Assembly (NCBI GenBank): GCA_019115825.1
Contig: DXCV01000029.1
Span: 1-64,000, forward strand
Direction of reading: 5' to 3'
Length of the DNA: 64,000 nt
DNA from: Candidatus Bacteroides pullicola
Lineage (GTDB): Bacteria > Bacteroidota > Bacteroidia > Bacteroidales > Bacteroidaceae
Shown: positions 18,362 through 27,973 of the stretch, in pieces
How the letters are laid out: each line of letters starts with the position of its first letter
How positions within the stretch are numbered: position 1 is the stretch's first letter
Notes under the pieces: generated by a model
What the model saw: only the letters and a program-made list of their open reading frames with translations
What the model was told of the DNA's origin: nothing
Database searches by the model: none
Translations under genes and position numbers: made by a program

Positions 18362-19054
18362 TTAGTCCTCCTCTGCCTCTTTATTGGTTAGAAATTTCGT
18401 ATAGTTGCCCAGGCAACTCTTCAGCATGGAGCCCACGGCCACCGAAGTAATGGTACCGCCAGAAATACCGTCCACCTGATGTTCAGCATCGGCCACCTTG
18501 CCGTTCTTCACTACGTCCAAGGCCACCTGACCATCGGCCATGGCCTTCAAACCGGGAAACTCGCTTTGGAAGTGGTCGCCGGCAATCTCGGCACCCAAGC
18601 CTGGTGTCTCACTGGCATGCGAGAAGTAAACGCCATAGACTGTGTCCTTGTCGTCATCCAAGGCCACATAGCCCCAGATGGCACCCCACAGGCCCACGCC
18701 ATACACCGGGAAAACGTACTTGGTCTTTCCGTCCACCTCGCAGACAAACACGTGGAGGCGTCCGTTCTCCTTCACTTCCTTCTCGTAAGAAGTGGCAAAC
18801 TTACCGTCATTCTCCTTCAGCGTGCCGTCTTCCTGCATCAGCATATCGGCCTTCACATATTTATTATATTCAGCTTCGGGGTCAGCCACGTCGCGCACGT
18901 TCAGCGCGGCAAGAATCTGCTTCTTCGTGTCCATCTCCACATTCTTGTTTTGCGTTTCTTTCAGCGACGAACTTACGAAAGCCAGCAGGAATGCCACGAT
19001 GACCACCATGACCGAAGCATAAATGATCGTATAACTGTTACTGTTCGTATTCAT
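18362..19054 (-). CDS. nqrC: Na+-NQR subunit C
   Basis: 230 residues, one N-terminal membrane helix (about 9-29) and a periplasmic FMN-binding domain. The covalent flavin site is the SGGTIT motif (Thr ester to FMN) in QVDGISGGTITSVAV. Fourteen bases separate it from nqrB. Confidence 0.97.
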   Translation of the reverse strand: MNTNSNSYTIIYASVMVVIVAFLLAFVSSSLKETQNKNVEMDTKKQILAALNVRDVADPEAEYNKYVKADMLMQEDGTLKENDGKFATSYEKEVKENGRLHVFVCEVDGKTKYVFPVYGVGLWGAIWGYVALDDDKDTVYGVYFSHASETPGLGAEIAGDHFQSEFPGLKAMADGQVALDVVKNGKVADAEHQVDGISGGTITSVAVGSMLKSCLGNYTKFLTNKEAEED

Positions 19055-19068
19055 TTCTCATCCGGTAT

Positions 19069-20241
19069 TTAATTGTTGGACTTAAGAGCCGTGCGCTTCT
19101 CGCGGCGGCTGATGTTATTTTGCACCACACAATAGTCAATAAGCGGGGCGAAGATGTTCATCAGCAGGATGGCGAGCATCATGCCTTCGGGATAACCGGG
19201 ATTGAGGACACGGATGATGATGGCCATGACGCCAATCAGGAAACCGTAGATATACTTACCCGTCTCCGTACGTGCCGAAGTCACTGGGTCGGTGGCCATG
19301 AACACAGCGCCGAAGCAGAAACCGCCCAACACGAGGTGTTCATACCAAGGCATGTGGGCCACGGCCGTATCAGGACCTGCCACATTGAATACCCAAGCCA
19401 TCAACGCGCCACCCACGAAAACGGAGAGCATTGTCTTCCAACTGGCAATGCCTGTCCACAGCAGGATAATGGCACCAATAGCAATAGCAATAACACTAGT
19501 CTCACCGATAGAACCGGGGATGAAACCTGTCACCATGTCCCACGAGAAATCCGGAGCGGCAGCCGAGGTCTTGGCAATACCCAACGGCGTAGCCACCGTC
19601 AGTCCATCCACTGTCTGACCCAATCCGAAAATGCTGTCCGAAGATACCCATACGGTATCACCCGACATCTTGGTGGGATAGGCAAAGAACAGGAAGGCGC
19701 GGGTGATAAGGGCCACGTTGAACACGTTCATACCCGTACCGCCAAAGACTTCCTTAGCAAAAATAACAGAGAAGGCCGTGGCGACGGCCAGCATCCACAA
19801 CGGACAATCCACCGGTACGATCATCGGAATCAATATACCCGAAACGAGGAAGCCCTCCTGGATTTCCTCCTTTTTCCATTGGGCAACAACAAATTCGATG
19901 CCGAGGCCCACCACATAGGAAACAATGATTTTGGGAAGCACGGCCAGGAAACCGTAACCAAACATCTCCCAGAAGCCGCCGGGCGTGCCCGTAGCATGGA
20001 AGTGCTGGTATCCCACGTTGTACATACCGAACAACAAGGCCGGTATCAATGCAATGACCACCATCGACATGATGCGCTTGCTGTCGATGGCATCATGAAT
20101 GTGCGTCCCCGATTTCGACGTGGTGTTGGGCACGAAGAGGAAAGTCTCGAAGCCCTCGAACACCGAACGAAATGCGTGGTATTTGCCGCCCTCTTCAAAG
20201 TTCGGCTTTATCTTGTCGAGATAATTTCTTAACGCTTTCAT
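19069..20241 (-). CDS. nqrB: Na+-NQR subunit B
   Basis: 390 residues with about ten membrane helices. The second covalent FMN site is the Thr in DGLTVATPLG, at the position of SGATPL in other NqrB/RnfD proteins. Forms part of the membrane core and the quinone site. A 44-base gap precedes it from nqrA. Confidence 0.96.
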   Translation of the reverse strand: MKALRNYLDKIKPNFEEGGKYHAFRSVFEGFETFLFVPNTTSKSGTHIHDAIDSKRIMSMVVIALIPALLFGMYNVGYQHFHATGTPGGFWEMFGYGFLAVLPKIIVSYVVGLGIEFVVAQWKKEEIQEGFLVSGILIPMIVPVDCPLWMLAVATAFSVIFAKEVFGGTGMNVFNVALITRAFLFFAYPTKMSGDTVWVSSDSIFGLGQTVDGLTVATPLGIAKTSAAAPDFSWDMVTGFIPGSIGETSVIAIAIGAIILLWTGIASWKTMLSVFVGGALMAWVFNVAGPDTAVAHMPWYEHLVLGGFCFGAVFMATDPVTSARTETGKYIYGFLIGVMAIIIRVLNPGYPEGMMLAILLMNIFAPLIDYCVVQNNISRREKRTALKSNN

Positions 20242-20285
20242 TTATGAATGATTAATGTTCAATGATAAACGGTTAATAATCAGGT

Positions 20286-21635
20286 TCACGCCATCTCTGC
20301 ACGAAGCATGTCAAGTCCGGCACGCACAATGCGCTGCACCTCTACCTTGGAGGAGCAGACGAACTCGCACAAGGCAAAGTCTTCGGGAGCCACTTCGTAG
20401 ATGCCCAGAGCTTCCATCCGGTCAATATCTCCCGCAATGATGGCCTTCACCAAATACTCGGGGAAGATGTCCATGGGGAACACGCGGTCATATTCATTGG
20501 ACATGATCATGTGGCGTTCGCCTCCCTTGACGCGGGCGTCCACAACGTACTCCTTCTTGCCCATCAGCCAGGAAAAGTAAGAATGGCTGGTGCTGTATTG
20601 GTTCAGACGCGGCATAATCCAGCCCAGCATCTCGTGGATTTCATCGCCTTCGGGGATGACGCTCAATTGAGTATGGAAAGCGCCGAGGAAGCCGTTGGGA
20701 GACACTTGTTTGCCGGTCAACACGTTACCGCTAATATAGCGCAGGTCCTTGTCGGTGGTCACGTTGCCCTTGAAGACATTTGTCAGCAGGGCGCCCACTT
20801 TCAGTTTGCAATAACCGGGCTTCAGCACCTCGCTGCCTGTCAAGGCCACCGTACGGGTCAAGTCCACACGCCCGGTGTTCATCAGGCGTCCGATAAAGAT
20901 GACAGCCTCTGCCCCAATGGTCCATACCGTCTCGCCCTTCACGATAGGGTCGATGTGGTTGATTTGCACGCCCACGTTTCCGGCAGGATGCGGACCGTCG
21001 AAGGCTGTGATGGTCACGTTCTTGGCGTTTGTCAGTGCCTGGGCAGTCTGGTTCACGCTGATGTCCAAGTAGGTCTTCGCCATGCGGGACAAGGCGTCCA
21101 AGCCTGTCTGGAAGTTGGTTTCCTCACCTTTCAGGACAAACTCGAAGTCGGGTGCCAACGGATTGGAGTCGAAGGCGGAAACGAAAATAGCTTTGGGCTT
21201 CACCGCAGGATTGGCAATCACGTCGTAGGGACGTTGACGGATGAAAGCGAACATGCCTGCATTCAGCAAGGCTTCCTTCACTTGCTCCCCACTCATCTTG
21301 GCGGGCTCCATCTTGCCAAATTCTTCGTAGTCCTGCTCGGCGGCGGCTTCCACCACGATGTTCATCACCTTACGCTTAGCTCCGCGCTCCACACTGGTGA
21401 CCACTCCGCTGACCGGCGAGACGAATTTCAATTCGGGGTGGTTCTTGTCGATGAACAAGGGTCCCCCGGCCATCACATACTCCTGCTCTTTCACCACCAC
21501 TTTGGGAGTGACACCGGTGAAATCATCGGGTACCAGCGAGTAGAAGCCCGGTTCTTTCACGCTCAGCCATTCCTTGGCGGCTTTGCCTTTCAGGTTAATG
21601 TCAAGGCCTTTTCGTAATTTGATTACATTTGCCAT
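20286..21635 (-). CDS. nqrA: Na+-NQR subunit A
   Basis: 449 residues, soluble, first gene of the operon. Conserved features include the N-terminal KGLDINLKGKA and the biotin-like/RnfC-type fold segment VSPVSGVVTSVERG. NqrA is the quinone-binding peripheral subunit. The gene order nqrABCDEF is complete and co-directional, so this strain should make a working Na+ pump that couples NADH oxidation to menaquinone reduction and, with fumarate reductase elsewhere, anaerobic respiration. Confidence 0.97.
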   Translation of the reverse strand: MANVIKLRKGLDINLKGKAAKEWLSVKEPGFYSLVPDDFTGVTPKVVVKEQEYVMAGGPLFIDKNHPELKFVSPVSGVVTSVERGAKRKVMNIVVEAAAEQDYEEFGKMEPAKMSGEQVKEALLNAGMFAFIRQRPYDVIANPAVKPKAIFVSAFDSNPLAPDFEFVLKGEETNFQTGLDALSRMAKTYLDISVNQTAQALTNAKNVTITAFDGPHPAGNVGVQINHIDPIVKGETVWTIGAEAVIFIGRLMNTGRVDLTRTVALTGSEVLKPGYCKLKVGALLTNVFKGNVTTDKDLRYISGNVLTGKQVSPNGFLGAFHTQLSVIPEGDEIHEMLGWIMPRLNQYSTSHSYFSWLMGKKEYVVDARVKGGERHMIMSNEYDRVFPMDIFPEYLVKAIIAGDIDRMEALGIYEVAPEDFALCEFVCSSKVEVQRIVRAGLDMLRAEMA

Positions 21636-21670
21636 GCGTCGTTTTAATTTATGGTTTCGCTAATTGCCCG

Positions 21671-21678
21671 CAAAAATA
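21671..21678 (-). promoter_or_regulatory. nqr operon -7 promoter element
   Basis: Minus-strand TATTTTTG, 35 bases before the nqrA start; the -33 partner is not clear. Confidence 0.5.
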
Positions 21679-21827
21679 ACAAAAAAATGTAGAAAATCCT
21701 TGGAGAGGATGAAAAAAACACACTGATTTTCACAAATATTCTCCCAAAGCGGACAAGTCCTTTCCGCGAAGACAAAAGACGACCTCCGCGAGCAAAAGCC
21801 CGCCCTTTTGCGAAACATTGGTTGCTG

Positions 21828-21874
21828 AAAAACAGAGCGGGCGGGGCATCTGGAAAATCCATACACCCCGCCCG
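21828..21874 (-). terminator. lysA terminator
   Basis: On the minus strand CGGGCGGGG (21874-21866) pairs with CCCCGCCCG (21846-21838), then CTCTGTTTTT. It closes the long minus-strand biosynthesis operon. Confidence 0.8.
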
Positions 21875-21897
21875 GACATATACCTGTCAAGTTGGAC

Positions 21898-23058
21898 TCA
21901 AATCATCTCGTCCGACGTATAACCTTGCGGCAATTCGCGGCAATTATAGACCGAAGCCATTATCTCGCCGTAAGCGCCGGCTGAACGTATAGCTATAAAA
22001 TCGCCCCGCTGCACGCCGTTCAAATCTACGGCCTTGCCAAAGACATCCGAAGACTCGCAGACAGGTCCAACGACATCGTAAGTTTCCACCGGACGCTCCG
22101 AAGAAATGTCCTCTATCTTGTGATAAGCCTGGTAAAGAGCCGGGCGAATCAAGTCAGTCATGCCCGCATCCAGGATAGCAAACTGCTTATTGGTGCCTTG
22201 CTTGACATAGAGCACCCGCGCGATAAGCGAGCCGCATTGACCAACCACCGAACGCCCCAATTCAAAGTGCAAAGTCTGGTAAGAGCGCAACTTCAAATGA
22301 GTGTTATAGGTGGCAAAATAAGCCTTGAAGTCAGGGATGGATTGCCGGTTGGGATGCGCATAGTCAATGCCCAATCCGCCTCCCACATTGATGTATGAGA
22401 TACGGATCTGGCGGGCTTCGAGCTTGTCCTGCAATTCATTGACCCGGTTGCAGAGCGCCACGAAATCGCCCATGTCCAATATCTGCGAACCGATGTGGAA
22501 ATGCAAGCCGATGAACTCCACATGCTGCATGGACAGGGCAATATCCATCACCTTGTCCATATCCTCCATGCTGATGCCGAATTTGTTTTCAGCCAATCCG
22601 GTCGTAATGTTGGCGTGTGTATGGGCGCCGACATTGGGATTGATGCGGAAAGCCACACGCGCCACCTTGCCCTTGGCGGCGGCCAGCTGGTTGATAACTT
22701 CCAACTCAGGAATGGACTCCACATTGAAGCAGAAGATGTCATAATCTAGAGCCAGGTTAATTTCCCAATCCGACTTGCCTACACCGGCAAAGACAACCTT
22801 CCCAGCGGGGAAGCCTGCCTTGATGGCCGCACGTATTTCGCCTCCGCTCACGCAATCCGCACCCAATCCGCTCTCCCGGATGATGGCAAGCACCTTAGGA
22901 TTGGCATTGGCCTTGACGGCATAGTGTACGGAGTAATTGCCATAACGTCCGGCTTCAGCACGGATGGCGCTCAAGGTGTCGCGCAACACCTTTGTATCAT
23001 AATAATAAAAAGGTGTGCGCAACGACTGGAATTTATCTATAGGGAATATTCCTTTCAT
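21898..23058 (-). CDS. lysA: Diaminopimelate decarboxylase
   Basis: 386 residues, a PLP fold-III enzyme that makes lysine from meso-diaminopimelate. Features are YAVKANANPKVLAI with the PLP lysine, HFHIGSQI, the glycine loop INVGGGLGIDY and the second-half motif GPVCESSDVF with the catalytic Cys. The 107 bases between it and lysC hold a hairpin array rather than a promoter I can identify. Confidence 0.96.
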   Translation of the reverse strand: MKGIFPIDKFQSLRTPFYYYDTKVLRDTLSAIRAEAGRYGNYSVHYAVKANANPKVLAIIRESGLGADCVSGGEIRAAIKAGFPAGKVVFAGVGKSDWEINLALDYDIFCFNVESIPELEVINQLAAAKGKVARVAFRINPNVGAHTHANITTGLAENKFGISMEDMDKVMDIALSMQHVEFIGLHFHIGSQILDMGDFVALCNRVNELQDKLEARQIRISYINVGGGLGIDYAHPNRQSIPDFKAYFATYNTHLKLRSYQTLHFELGRSVVGQCGSLIARVLYVKQGTNKQFAILDAGMTDLIRPALYQAYHKIEDISSERPVETYDVVGPVCESSDVFGKAVDLNGVQRGDFIAIRSAGAYGEIMASVYNCRELPQGYTSDEMI

Positions 23059-23083
23059 AAAATCAGAGTTAATAATAAGGAGG

Positions 23084-23165
23084 GCTAAAATCCCTCTTTA
23101 GCGGTCTAAAATCCCTCTTTAGGAAGCTCAAGAGCCTCTTTAGGAAATTCAATCACCCTCTTTCG
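23084..23165. repeat. Tandem hairpin array, CCTC core, between lysC and lysA
   Basis: Unit 1: GCTAAA (23084-23089) faces TTTAGC (23097-23102) across ATCCCTC. Unit 2: CTAAA (23106-23110) faces TTTAG (23118-23122). Two further imperfect units follow (CTCAAGAGCCTCTTTAG; TTCAATCACCCTCTTTCG). Same plan as the array at 11071, where the matching stem is GCCAAA/TTTGGC: one base pair swapped on both sides. Confidence 0.8.
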
Positions 23166-24485
23166 TCAACCCTCATTGAAGAGGGCCTTGCTCAACGACT
23201 GGAGAGCCGCCTTCTTGTCGCACTCGCGGATGAGGAAAGAGATGTTGTAGTTGCTTCCGCCGAATGAAATCATACGCACCGGTATGTCGCGCATAGCATC
23301 CAAAGCCTTGGCTTCAAAGCCCACGTTCTCCCATTCCAAATCTCCCACTACACAGATGATGCACATATCCCGGTCAACGGTGACAGTGCCATATTTCTTC
23401 AAATCATCCAGGATTTCATTCAGGTGCTTCACGTTGTCGATGGAAACAGACACACCCACCTCGGACGTGCAAATCATGTCGATGGAAGTCTGGTAGCTCT
23501 CGAAAATCTCGAAGACCTTGCGCAAGAAGCCGTATGCCAGCAACATTCTGCTGGATTTGATTTTGATGGCCGTGATGTTGTCCTTGGCGGCCACGGCTTT
23601 GATTTTTCCTTTCTCCGTGTCGTTGGAAATCAACGTGCCTTCAGCCTTGGGATCCATCGTGTTGAGCAGGCGCACAGGGATGTTGGCATACTTGGCGGGC
23701 TGTATGCACGTGGGGTGCAGGATTTTGGCGCCGAAATACGCCAACTCGGCCGCTTCCTCAAAATGCAGGTGGCGTACGGGCGAAGTCTTGTCCACGATGC
23801 GTGGGTCGTTGTTGTGCATGCCGTCAATGTCTGTCCAAATCTGTATCTCGGAGGCATTGATGGCAGCGCCAATCAGAGAAGCGGTGTAGTCACTACCACC
23901 CCGTTGCAGGTTATCAATCTCGCCGTATGCGTTGCGGCAGATGAAGCCCTGCGTGATGTAGATGTCGGCATCCGGATGCAGCTCCAACTGGATTTGCAGC
24001 TTCTCCTTGATATATACAGGGTCAGGTTCGGCATTCTTGTCTGTCCGCATGAACTCCAAAGCAGGCAACAGGACGGCGTTCACCCCGCACTCCTGCAAGT
24101 AGAGGTTCATCATGCCGGTGGAAATCAATTCGCCCTGGGCAAGGATGACCTTTTCCTCGAAAAGCGTAAACAAGTCCTTGGTATAGGAACGGATATAATC
24201 GAAGTGGGAACGAATCAGTTCCAATCCCTTCTGCTTATACTCCGGCGTGGCATACAACTCGTCTACATGGCCACGGTATTTACCCTCCAAGCGATTGATG
24301 ATTTCGTTGGCTCCTTCCGGATTTTTCTTGTACAGATAATCTGAAATCTCCACCAATGTGTTCGTTGTACCCGACATGGCGGACAACACCACAATCTTGC
24401 GTTCGCCATCGGTAATCAATTTGGCCACTTCCTTCATCCGTTGGGCGGAACCGACCGAAGTACCTCCAAACTTTAAAACTTTCAT
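23166..24485 (-). CDS. lysC: Aspartate kinase
   Basis: 439 residues if started at MKVLKFGGTSVGSAQ (a Met four codons upstream, 24497, is also in frame). Kinase motifs are KFGGTSV at the N-terminus, RGGSDYTASL and WTDIDGM; the C-terminal third has two ACT domains (near MICTSEVGVSVSIDN and IICVVGDLEW). It phosphorylates aspartate, the first step to lysine, methionine and threonine. Monofunctional, without a homoserine dehydrogenase domain. Confidence 0.95.
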   Translation of the reverse strand: MKVLKFGGTSVGSAQRMKEVAKLITDGERKIVVLSAMSGTTNTLVEISDYLYKKNPEGANEIINRLEGKYRGHVDELYATPEYKQKGLELIRSHFDYIRSYTKDLFTLFEEKVILAQGELISTGMMNLYLQECGVNAVLLPALEFMRTDKNAEPDPVYIKEKLQIQLELHPDADIYITQGFICRNAYGEIDNLQRGGSDYTASLIGAAINASEIQIWTDIDGMHNNDPRIVDKTSPVRHLHFEEAAELAYFGAKILHPTCIQPAKYANIPVRLLNTMDPKAEGTLISNDTEKGKIKAVAAKDNITAIKIKSSRMLLAYGFLRKVFEIFESYQTSIDMICTSEVGVSVSIDNVKHLNEILDDLKKYGTVTVDRDMCIICVVGDLEWENVGFEAKALDAMRDIPVRMISFGGSNYNISFLIRECDKKAALQSLSKALFNEG

Positions 24486-24521
24486 TCCTGTATTCATTTC
24501 GTTAGTTGTTAATTTCTTATC

Positions 24522-25235
24522 TTAGTCATTCTGTTCTTTCACAACCTCTGTCAACCGGTGCCCGGCACAACGGCACACCCTGCCCGGAAAATCCTCCAAC
24601 AAGCGCAGGTTGTGCGTGGTCACCACGACCAAAGCCCCTTTCCGGCTGAGGTCTGCCAAAAGTGCCGCAATGGCTTGTCCGGTCTCCACATCCAGATTGC
24701 CCGTAGGCTCATCGGCCAAAATCACTTTCGGCGAATTGAGCACCGCACGGGCTATGGCTATGCGCTGTTGCTCGCCTCCGGACAATTCATTGGGGAATTT
24801 ATATCCCTTGCGCTCCATGCCTACCAAGGCCAGGACTTCCGCTATGCGCTCTTTCATCCGGCTTTTGTCTTTCCAACCCGTCGCCCGCAACACAAATTCC
24901 AAATTGTGATAGACCGTACGATCAGTCAGCAACTGAAAATCCTGGAAAATGATGCCCAGTTGTCGGCGCAATTCCGGCAAACTTCTCCGCTTGATGCGGC
25001 ACATATCATATCCCAACACCTCGGCTTTACCGGAATGCACGTCCAATTCGCCATAAAACGTCTTCAGCAAACTGGTCTTTCCGGAACCCACCTTGCCTAT
25101 CAGATAAACCAATTCCCCGGGATGAAAATCCAGATTCACATCGCTCAATACGCACAACTCCTGTTGGCGCACTTCCACGTGGCTATATTTGATTAGGGAA
25201 TCGTCCATCTCTGCCGGAATCAATGTTTCTTCCAC
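24522..25235 (-). CDS. ftsE: FtsE-like ABC ATPase
   Basis: 237 residues. Walker A GKVGSGKTS, Q-loop IIFQDFQLL, signature LSGGEQQR, Walker B VILADEPTGNLD. FtsE works with FtsX to control septal peptidoglycan hydrolases; no ftsX lies beside it. As annotated it overlaps the end of hisIE by 16 bases; a Met at 25208 (MDDSLIKYSHVEV) would leave an 11-base gap and is also plausible. MacB/LolD-type ATPases look similar, so the FtsE name is probable rather than certain. Confidence 0.8.
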   Translation of the reverse strand: MEETLIPAEMDDSLIKYSHVEVRQQELCVLSDVNLDFHPGELVYLIGKVGSGKTSLLKTFYGELDVHSGKAEVLGYDMCRIKRRSLPELRRQLGIIFQDFQLLTDRTVYHNLEFVLRATGWKDKSRMKERIAEVLALVGMERKGYKFPNELSGGEQQRIAIARAVLNSPKVILADEPTGNLDVETGQAIAALLADLSRKGALVVVTTHNLRLLEDFPGRVCRCAGHRLTEVVKEQND

Positions 25236-25831
25236 GTGGCGCTATGCCGCTCTTGAAGCTCACGCGCCAAGTCCTCGATGCGATAGCCCTTCGACGTCAG
25301 CAACACGATAAGGTGGTACAGCAGGTCGGCACCTTCATAGATGAGACGCTCGTCCGTACCGTTACAAGCCTCAATGACCGTTTCCACGGCTTCTTCGCCC
25401 ACCTTCTGTGCCATTTTGTTGACACCCGACTGGAAAAGGCTGGTCGTATAAGAGCCCTCAGGCATTTCTTCGTGACGCTTGCAAATGAAATCCTGCAAGG
25501 TCTTCAGGAACATCACAGGTTGCTCGTTCTTCTCCCCCCAGCAGGTATCCGTACCGGTGTGGCAAACCGGCCCTGCCGGATGCACCTGGATAAGCAAAGT
25601 GTCGCAATCGCAATCTTCCTGTATGGAAACCACAGTAAGGAAATTGCCGCTCTCCTCGCCTTTCGTCCACAGACGGTTGCGGGTGCGGCTGTAGAAGGTC
25701 ACCTTGCCGGTTTCCACCGTACGGTTATAGGCCTCCTCGTTCATAAAGCCCAGCATCAACACTTTGGCCGTGTCTGCATCTTGTATGATGGCCGGAACAA
25801 GTCCGTTCATTTTCTCAAAATTCAAGCTCAT
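25220..25831 (-). CDS. hisIE: Bifunctional phosphoribosyl-AMP cyclohydrolase / phosphoribosyl-ATP diphosphatase
   Basis: 203 residues. The N-terminal HisI domain (1-115) has VTFYSRTRNRLWTKGEESGN and the metal-binding DCDCDTLLIQV and GPVCHTG motifs. The C-terminal HisE domain (115-203) has SYTTSLFQSGVNKMAQKVGEEA and ADLLYHLIVLL. It carries out steps 2 and 3 of histidine synthesis. Twenty-eight bases separate it from hisF. Confidence 0.96.
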   Translation of the reverse strand: MSLNFEKMNGLVPAIIQDADTAKVLMLGFMNEEAYNRTVETGKVTFYSRTRNRLWTKGEESGNFLTVVSIQEDCDCDTLLIQVHPAGPVCHTGTDTCWGEKNEQPVMFLKTLQDFICKRHEEMPEGSYTTSLFQSGVNKMAQKVGEEAVETVIEACNGTDERLIYEGADLLYHLIVLLTSKGYRIEDLARELQERHSATWKKH

Positions 25832-25859
25832 ACCTATTTATATTTAGCATATTATCCGT

Positions 25860-26618
25860 TCATATCATCCGGACGGGAATTCCCTGGCCGCAAAGATACA
25901 ACTTTAATTCGGGAATTTTGATTTCTCCGAAATGAAAAACACTGGCTGCCAACGCCGCATCGGCCTTTCCCTGCAAAAACACGTCCCTGAAATGCTCTTT
26001 GGCTCCGGCTCCACCCGATGCTATCACCGGAATGGACAACGCATCGGCCAACGCAGCCAAGGTGCTATTGGCATAACCCGTCTTCACGCCGTCATGGTCC
26101 ATGCTGGTGAAGAGCACTTCACCGGCTCCCCGTTCCTGGGCTTCCTTTGTCCAGCTGAACAATTCTTTGTCAGTTTCCACCCGTCCCCCATTCAGGTAGC
26201 AGCGCCAACCTCCATCCGTCTGCTTGGCATCTACCGCCAGGACACAGACTTGGGAGCCGAAATGCCCGGCAATCTCGTCGATCAGCTCCGGCCTACGGAT
26301 GGCGGCGGAATTGATGGAAATCTTGTCCGCACCTGCATTCAACAGCCGTTCCACATCACTCAGTTCATGAATGCCTCCGCCCACCGTGAAGGGGATACTG
26401 ATGTTGGCGGCAATGCGCTTCACCAACTCCGCAAATGTCTTTCTGCCTTCAAAACTGGCGGTGATGTCCAGGAATACCAGTTCATCCGCCCCTTGCTCAC
26501 TATAGGCACGGGCCAGTTCCACAGGGTCTCCCGCTTGGCGCAGGTTGACGAAGTTCGTCCCCTTCACCGTTTGTCCGTCTTTGATGTCCAGACAAGGAAT
26601 GATTCTCTTGGCCAGCAT
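25860..26618 (-). CDS. hisF: Imidazole glycerol phosphate synthase, cyclase subunit
   Basis: 252 residues, a (beta/alpha)8 barrel. N-terminal [15 protein letters not shown] with catalytic Asp, [44 protein letters not shown] with the second catalytic Asp, and [10 protein letters not shown]. It pairs with HisH to make imidazole glycerol phosphate and AICAR. Confidence 0.97.
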   Translation of the reverse strand: MLAKRIIPCLDIKDGQTVKGTNFVNLRQAGDPVELARAYSEQGADELVFLDITASFEGRKTFAELVKRIAANISIPFTVGGGIHELSDVERLLNAGADKISINSAAIRRPELIDEIAGHFGSQVCVLAVDAKQTDGGWRCYLNGGRVETDKELFSWTKEAQERGAGEVLFTSMDHDGVKTGYANSTLAALADALSIPVIASGGAGAKEHFRDVFLQGKADAALAASVFHFGEIKIPELKLYLCGQGIPVRMI

Positions 26619-26631
26619 AGTATCTATAGTA

Positions 26632-27357
26632 TTAATGGTTCATTAATTTTTCCATATCCTCCAAGGTGATGCGCCCTTCATAGAAGGCTTTTCCGATGAT
26701 GACGGCGGGGATGCCCGCTTCTTCCAAAGCTTCCACATCCTGAAGGCTGCCCACTCCACCACTGGCCACCAGATACAAGGATGGATGTTGGCGCAGGATT
26801 TCTTTATACAACTCCAGGGAAGGGCCTTGCAACATTCCATCCCTGCCTACGTCCGTACAAATGGCCTGAGTCACCCCTTTCAAGATGTAATCGTCCAGAA
26901 AAGGGAACAGTTCGCAAGCGCTCTCCTCTTTCCATCCGTTGACAGCAATGCGACCTTCCTTCACGTCAGCGCCCAAGATGATTCGCTCCGGGCCGTATTT
27001 TTGCAGCCAATGGCAAAACCTGTCGGGATTCTTCACGGCTATGCTTCCGCCTGTCACCAACCGCGCCCCGCACTCGAATGCAATGCGCAAATCGTCATCA
27101 CTCTTGACACCTCCTCCAAAATCTATGGCCAACGATGTCTGCGTAGCCAGTTCCTCCAAGGTCCGGTAGTTCACGATGTGATGCGAAGCTGCCCCATCCA
27201 AATCCACGACATGCAGGCGGCGGATGCCATGTGCCTCGAATGCTTTCGCCACGTCCAACGGGTTTTCGTTGTACACTTTCTTGCTTTCATACTTTCCTTG
27301 CGAAAGGCGTACACATTTCCCTTCGATGATATCAATGGCAGGTATCAATTCTATCAT
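26632..27357 (-). CDS. hisA: ProFAR isomerase
   Basis: 241 residues, a (beta/alpha)8 barrel related to His[39 protein letters not shown], the phosphate loops [10 protein letters not shown] and [11 protein letters not shown], and VASGGVGS. Catalyses step 4 of histidine synthesis. Thirteen bases from each neighbour. Confidence 0.97.
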   Translation of the reverse strand: MIELIPAIDIIEGKCVRLSQGKYESKKVYNENPLDVAKAFEAHGIRRLHVVDLDGAASHHIVNYRTLEELATQTSLAIDFGGGVKSDDDLRIAFECGARLVTGGSIAVKNPDRFCHWLQKYGPERIILGADVKEGRIAVNGWKEESACELFPFLDDYILKGVTQAICTDVGRDGMLQGPSLELYKEILRQHPSLYLVASGGVGSLQDVEALEEAGIPAVIIGKAFYEGRITLEDMEKLMNH

Positions 27358-27370
27358 AACCCCACTTGCT

Positions 27371-27961
27371 TTATAAGTTTAAGAAATTGCGCAAAATACG
27401 TTCGCCCACGCCACCGCTCTTTTCCGGATGGAACTGGGTGGCGTAAAAATTATCTTTGTGCAAGGCCGCGCTGAAAGGCTGGATGTAATCCGTAACCGCC
27501 GCCGTGCAATCGTGCAACGGCACATAATAACTATGCACGAAGTAGACATACTCCTCCCTGCCGAACCCGTCAAACAGGGCGCTGTTCGTCTGTCCGATGG
27601 TGTTCCATCCCATGTGGGGCACCTTGTCTTCATGGCGGGCTGACACAAAACGCTTCACCTCTGCATCAAAAATGCCCAATCCGTCCACGTCGCCTTCTTC
27701 TGAATGGCGGCACATCAATTGCATGCCCAGGCAGATGCCCAATACAGGTTGCTTCAATCCCACTATCACCTTGTCCAAACCTGAATCGTGCAGGTAAGAC
27801 ATGGTGGTCGCGGCTTCGCCAACGCCGGGGAAAATCACCCGCTCCGACCGGCGCAACACGTTTTCGTCTGCCGTGATGACCGGCTCCACACCCAGGCGCC
27901 GCAAGGCGTAATCCACCGAACAGATGTTGCCGGCATTGTATTTGATGACAGCTACGCTCAT
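27371..27961 (-). CDS. hisH: Imidazole glycerol phosphate synthase, glutamine amidotransferase subunit
   Basis: 196 residues, class I glutamine amidotransferase. Catalytic Cys in [12 protein letters not shown], His/Glu in [13 protein letters not shown], and oxyanion strand VIFPGVGEA. Supplies ammonia to HisF. Gene order hisH-hisA-hisF-hisIE is compact, with 12-28-base gaps. Confidence 0.97.
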   Translation of the reverse strand: MSVAVIKYNAGNICSVDYALRRLGVEPVITADENVLRRSERVIFPGVGEAATTMSYLHDSGLDKVIVGLKQPVLGICLGMQLMCRHSEEGDVDGLGIFDAEVKRFVSARHEDKVPHMGWNTIGQTNSALFDGFGREEYVYFVHSYYVPLHDCTAAVTDYIQPFSAALHKDNFYATQFHPEKSGGVGERILRNFLNL

Positions 27962-27973
27962 AATGTTCTCTTG

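Noticed and set aside
24486..24530. Lysine or other riboswitch before lysC
   Set aside because: Only 24 bases separate ftsE and lysC; no room for an aptamer.
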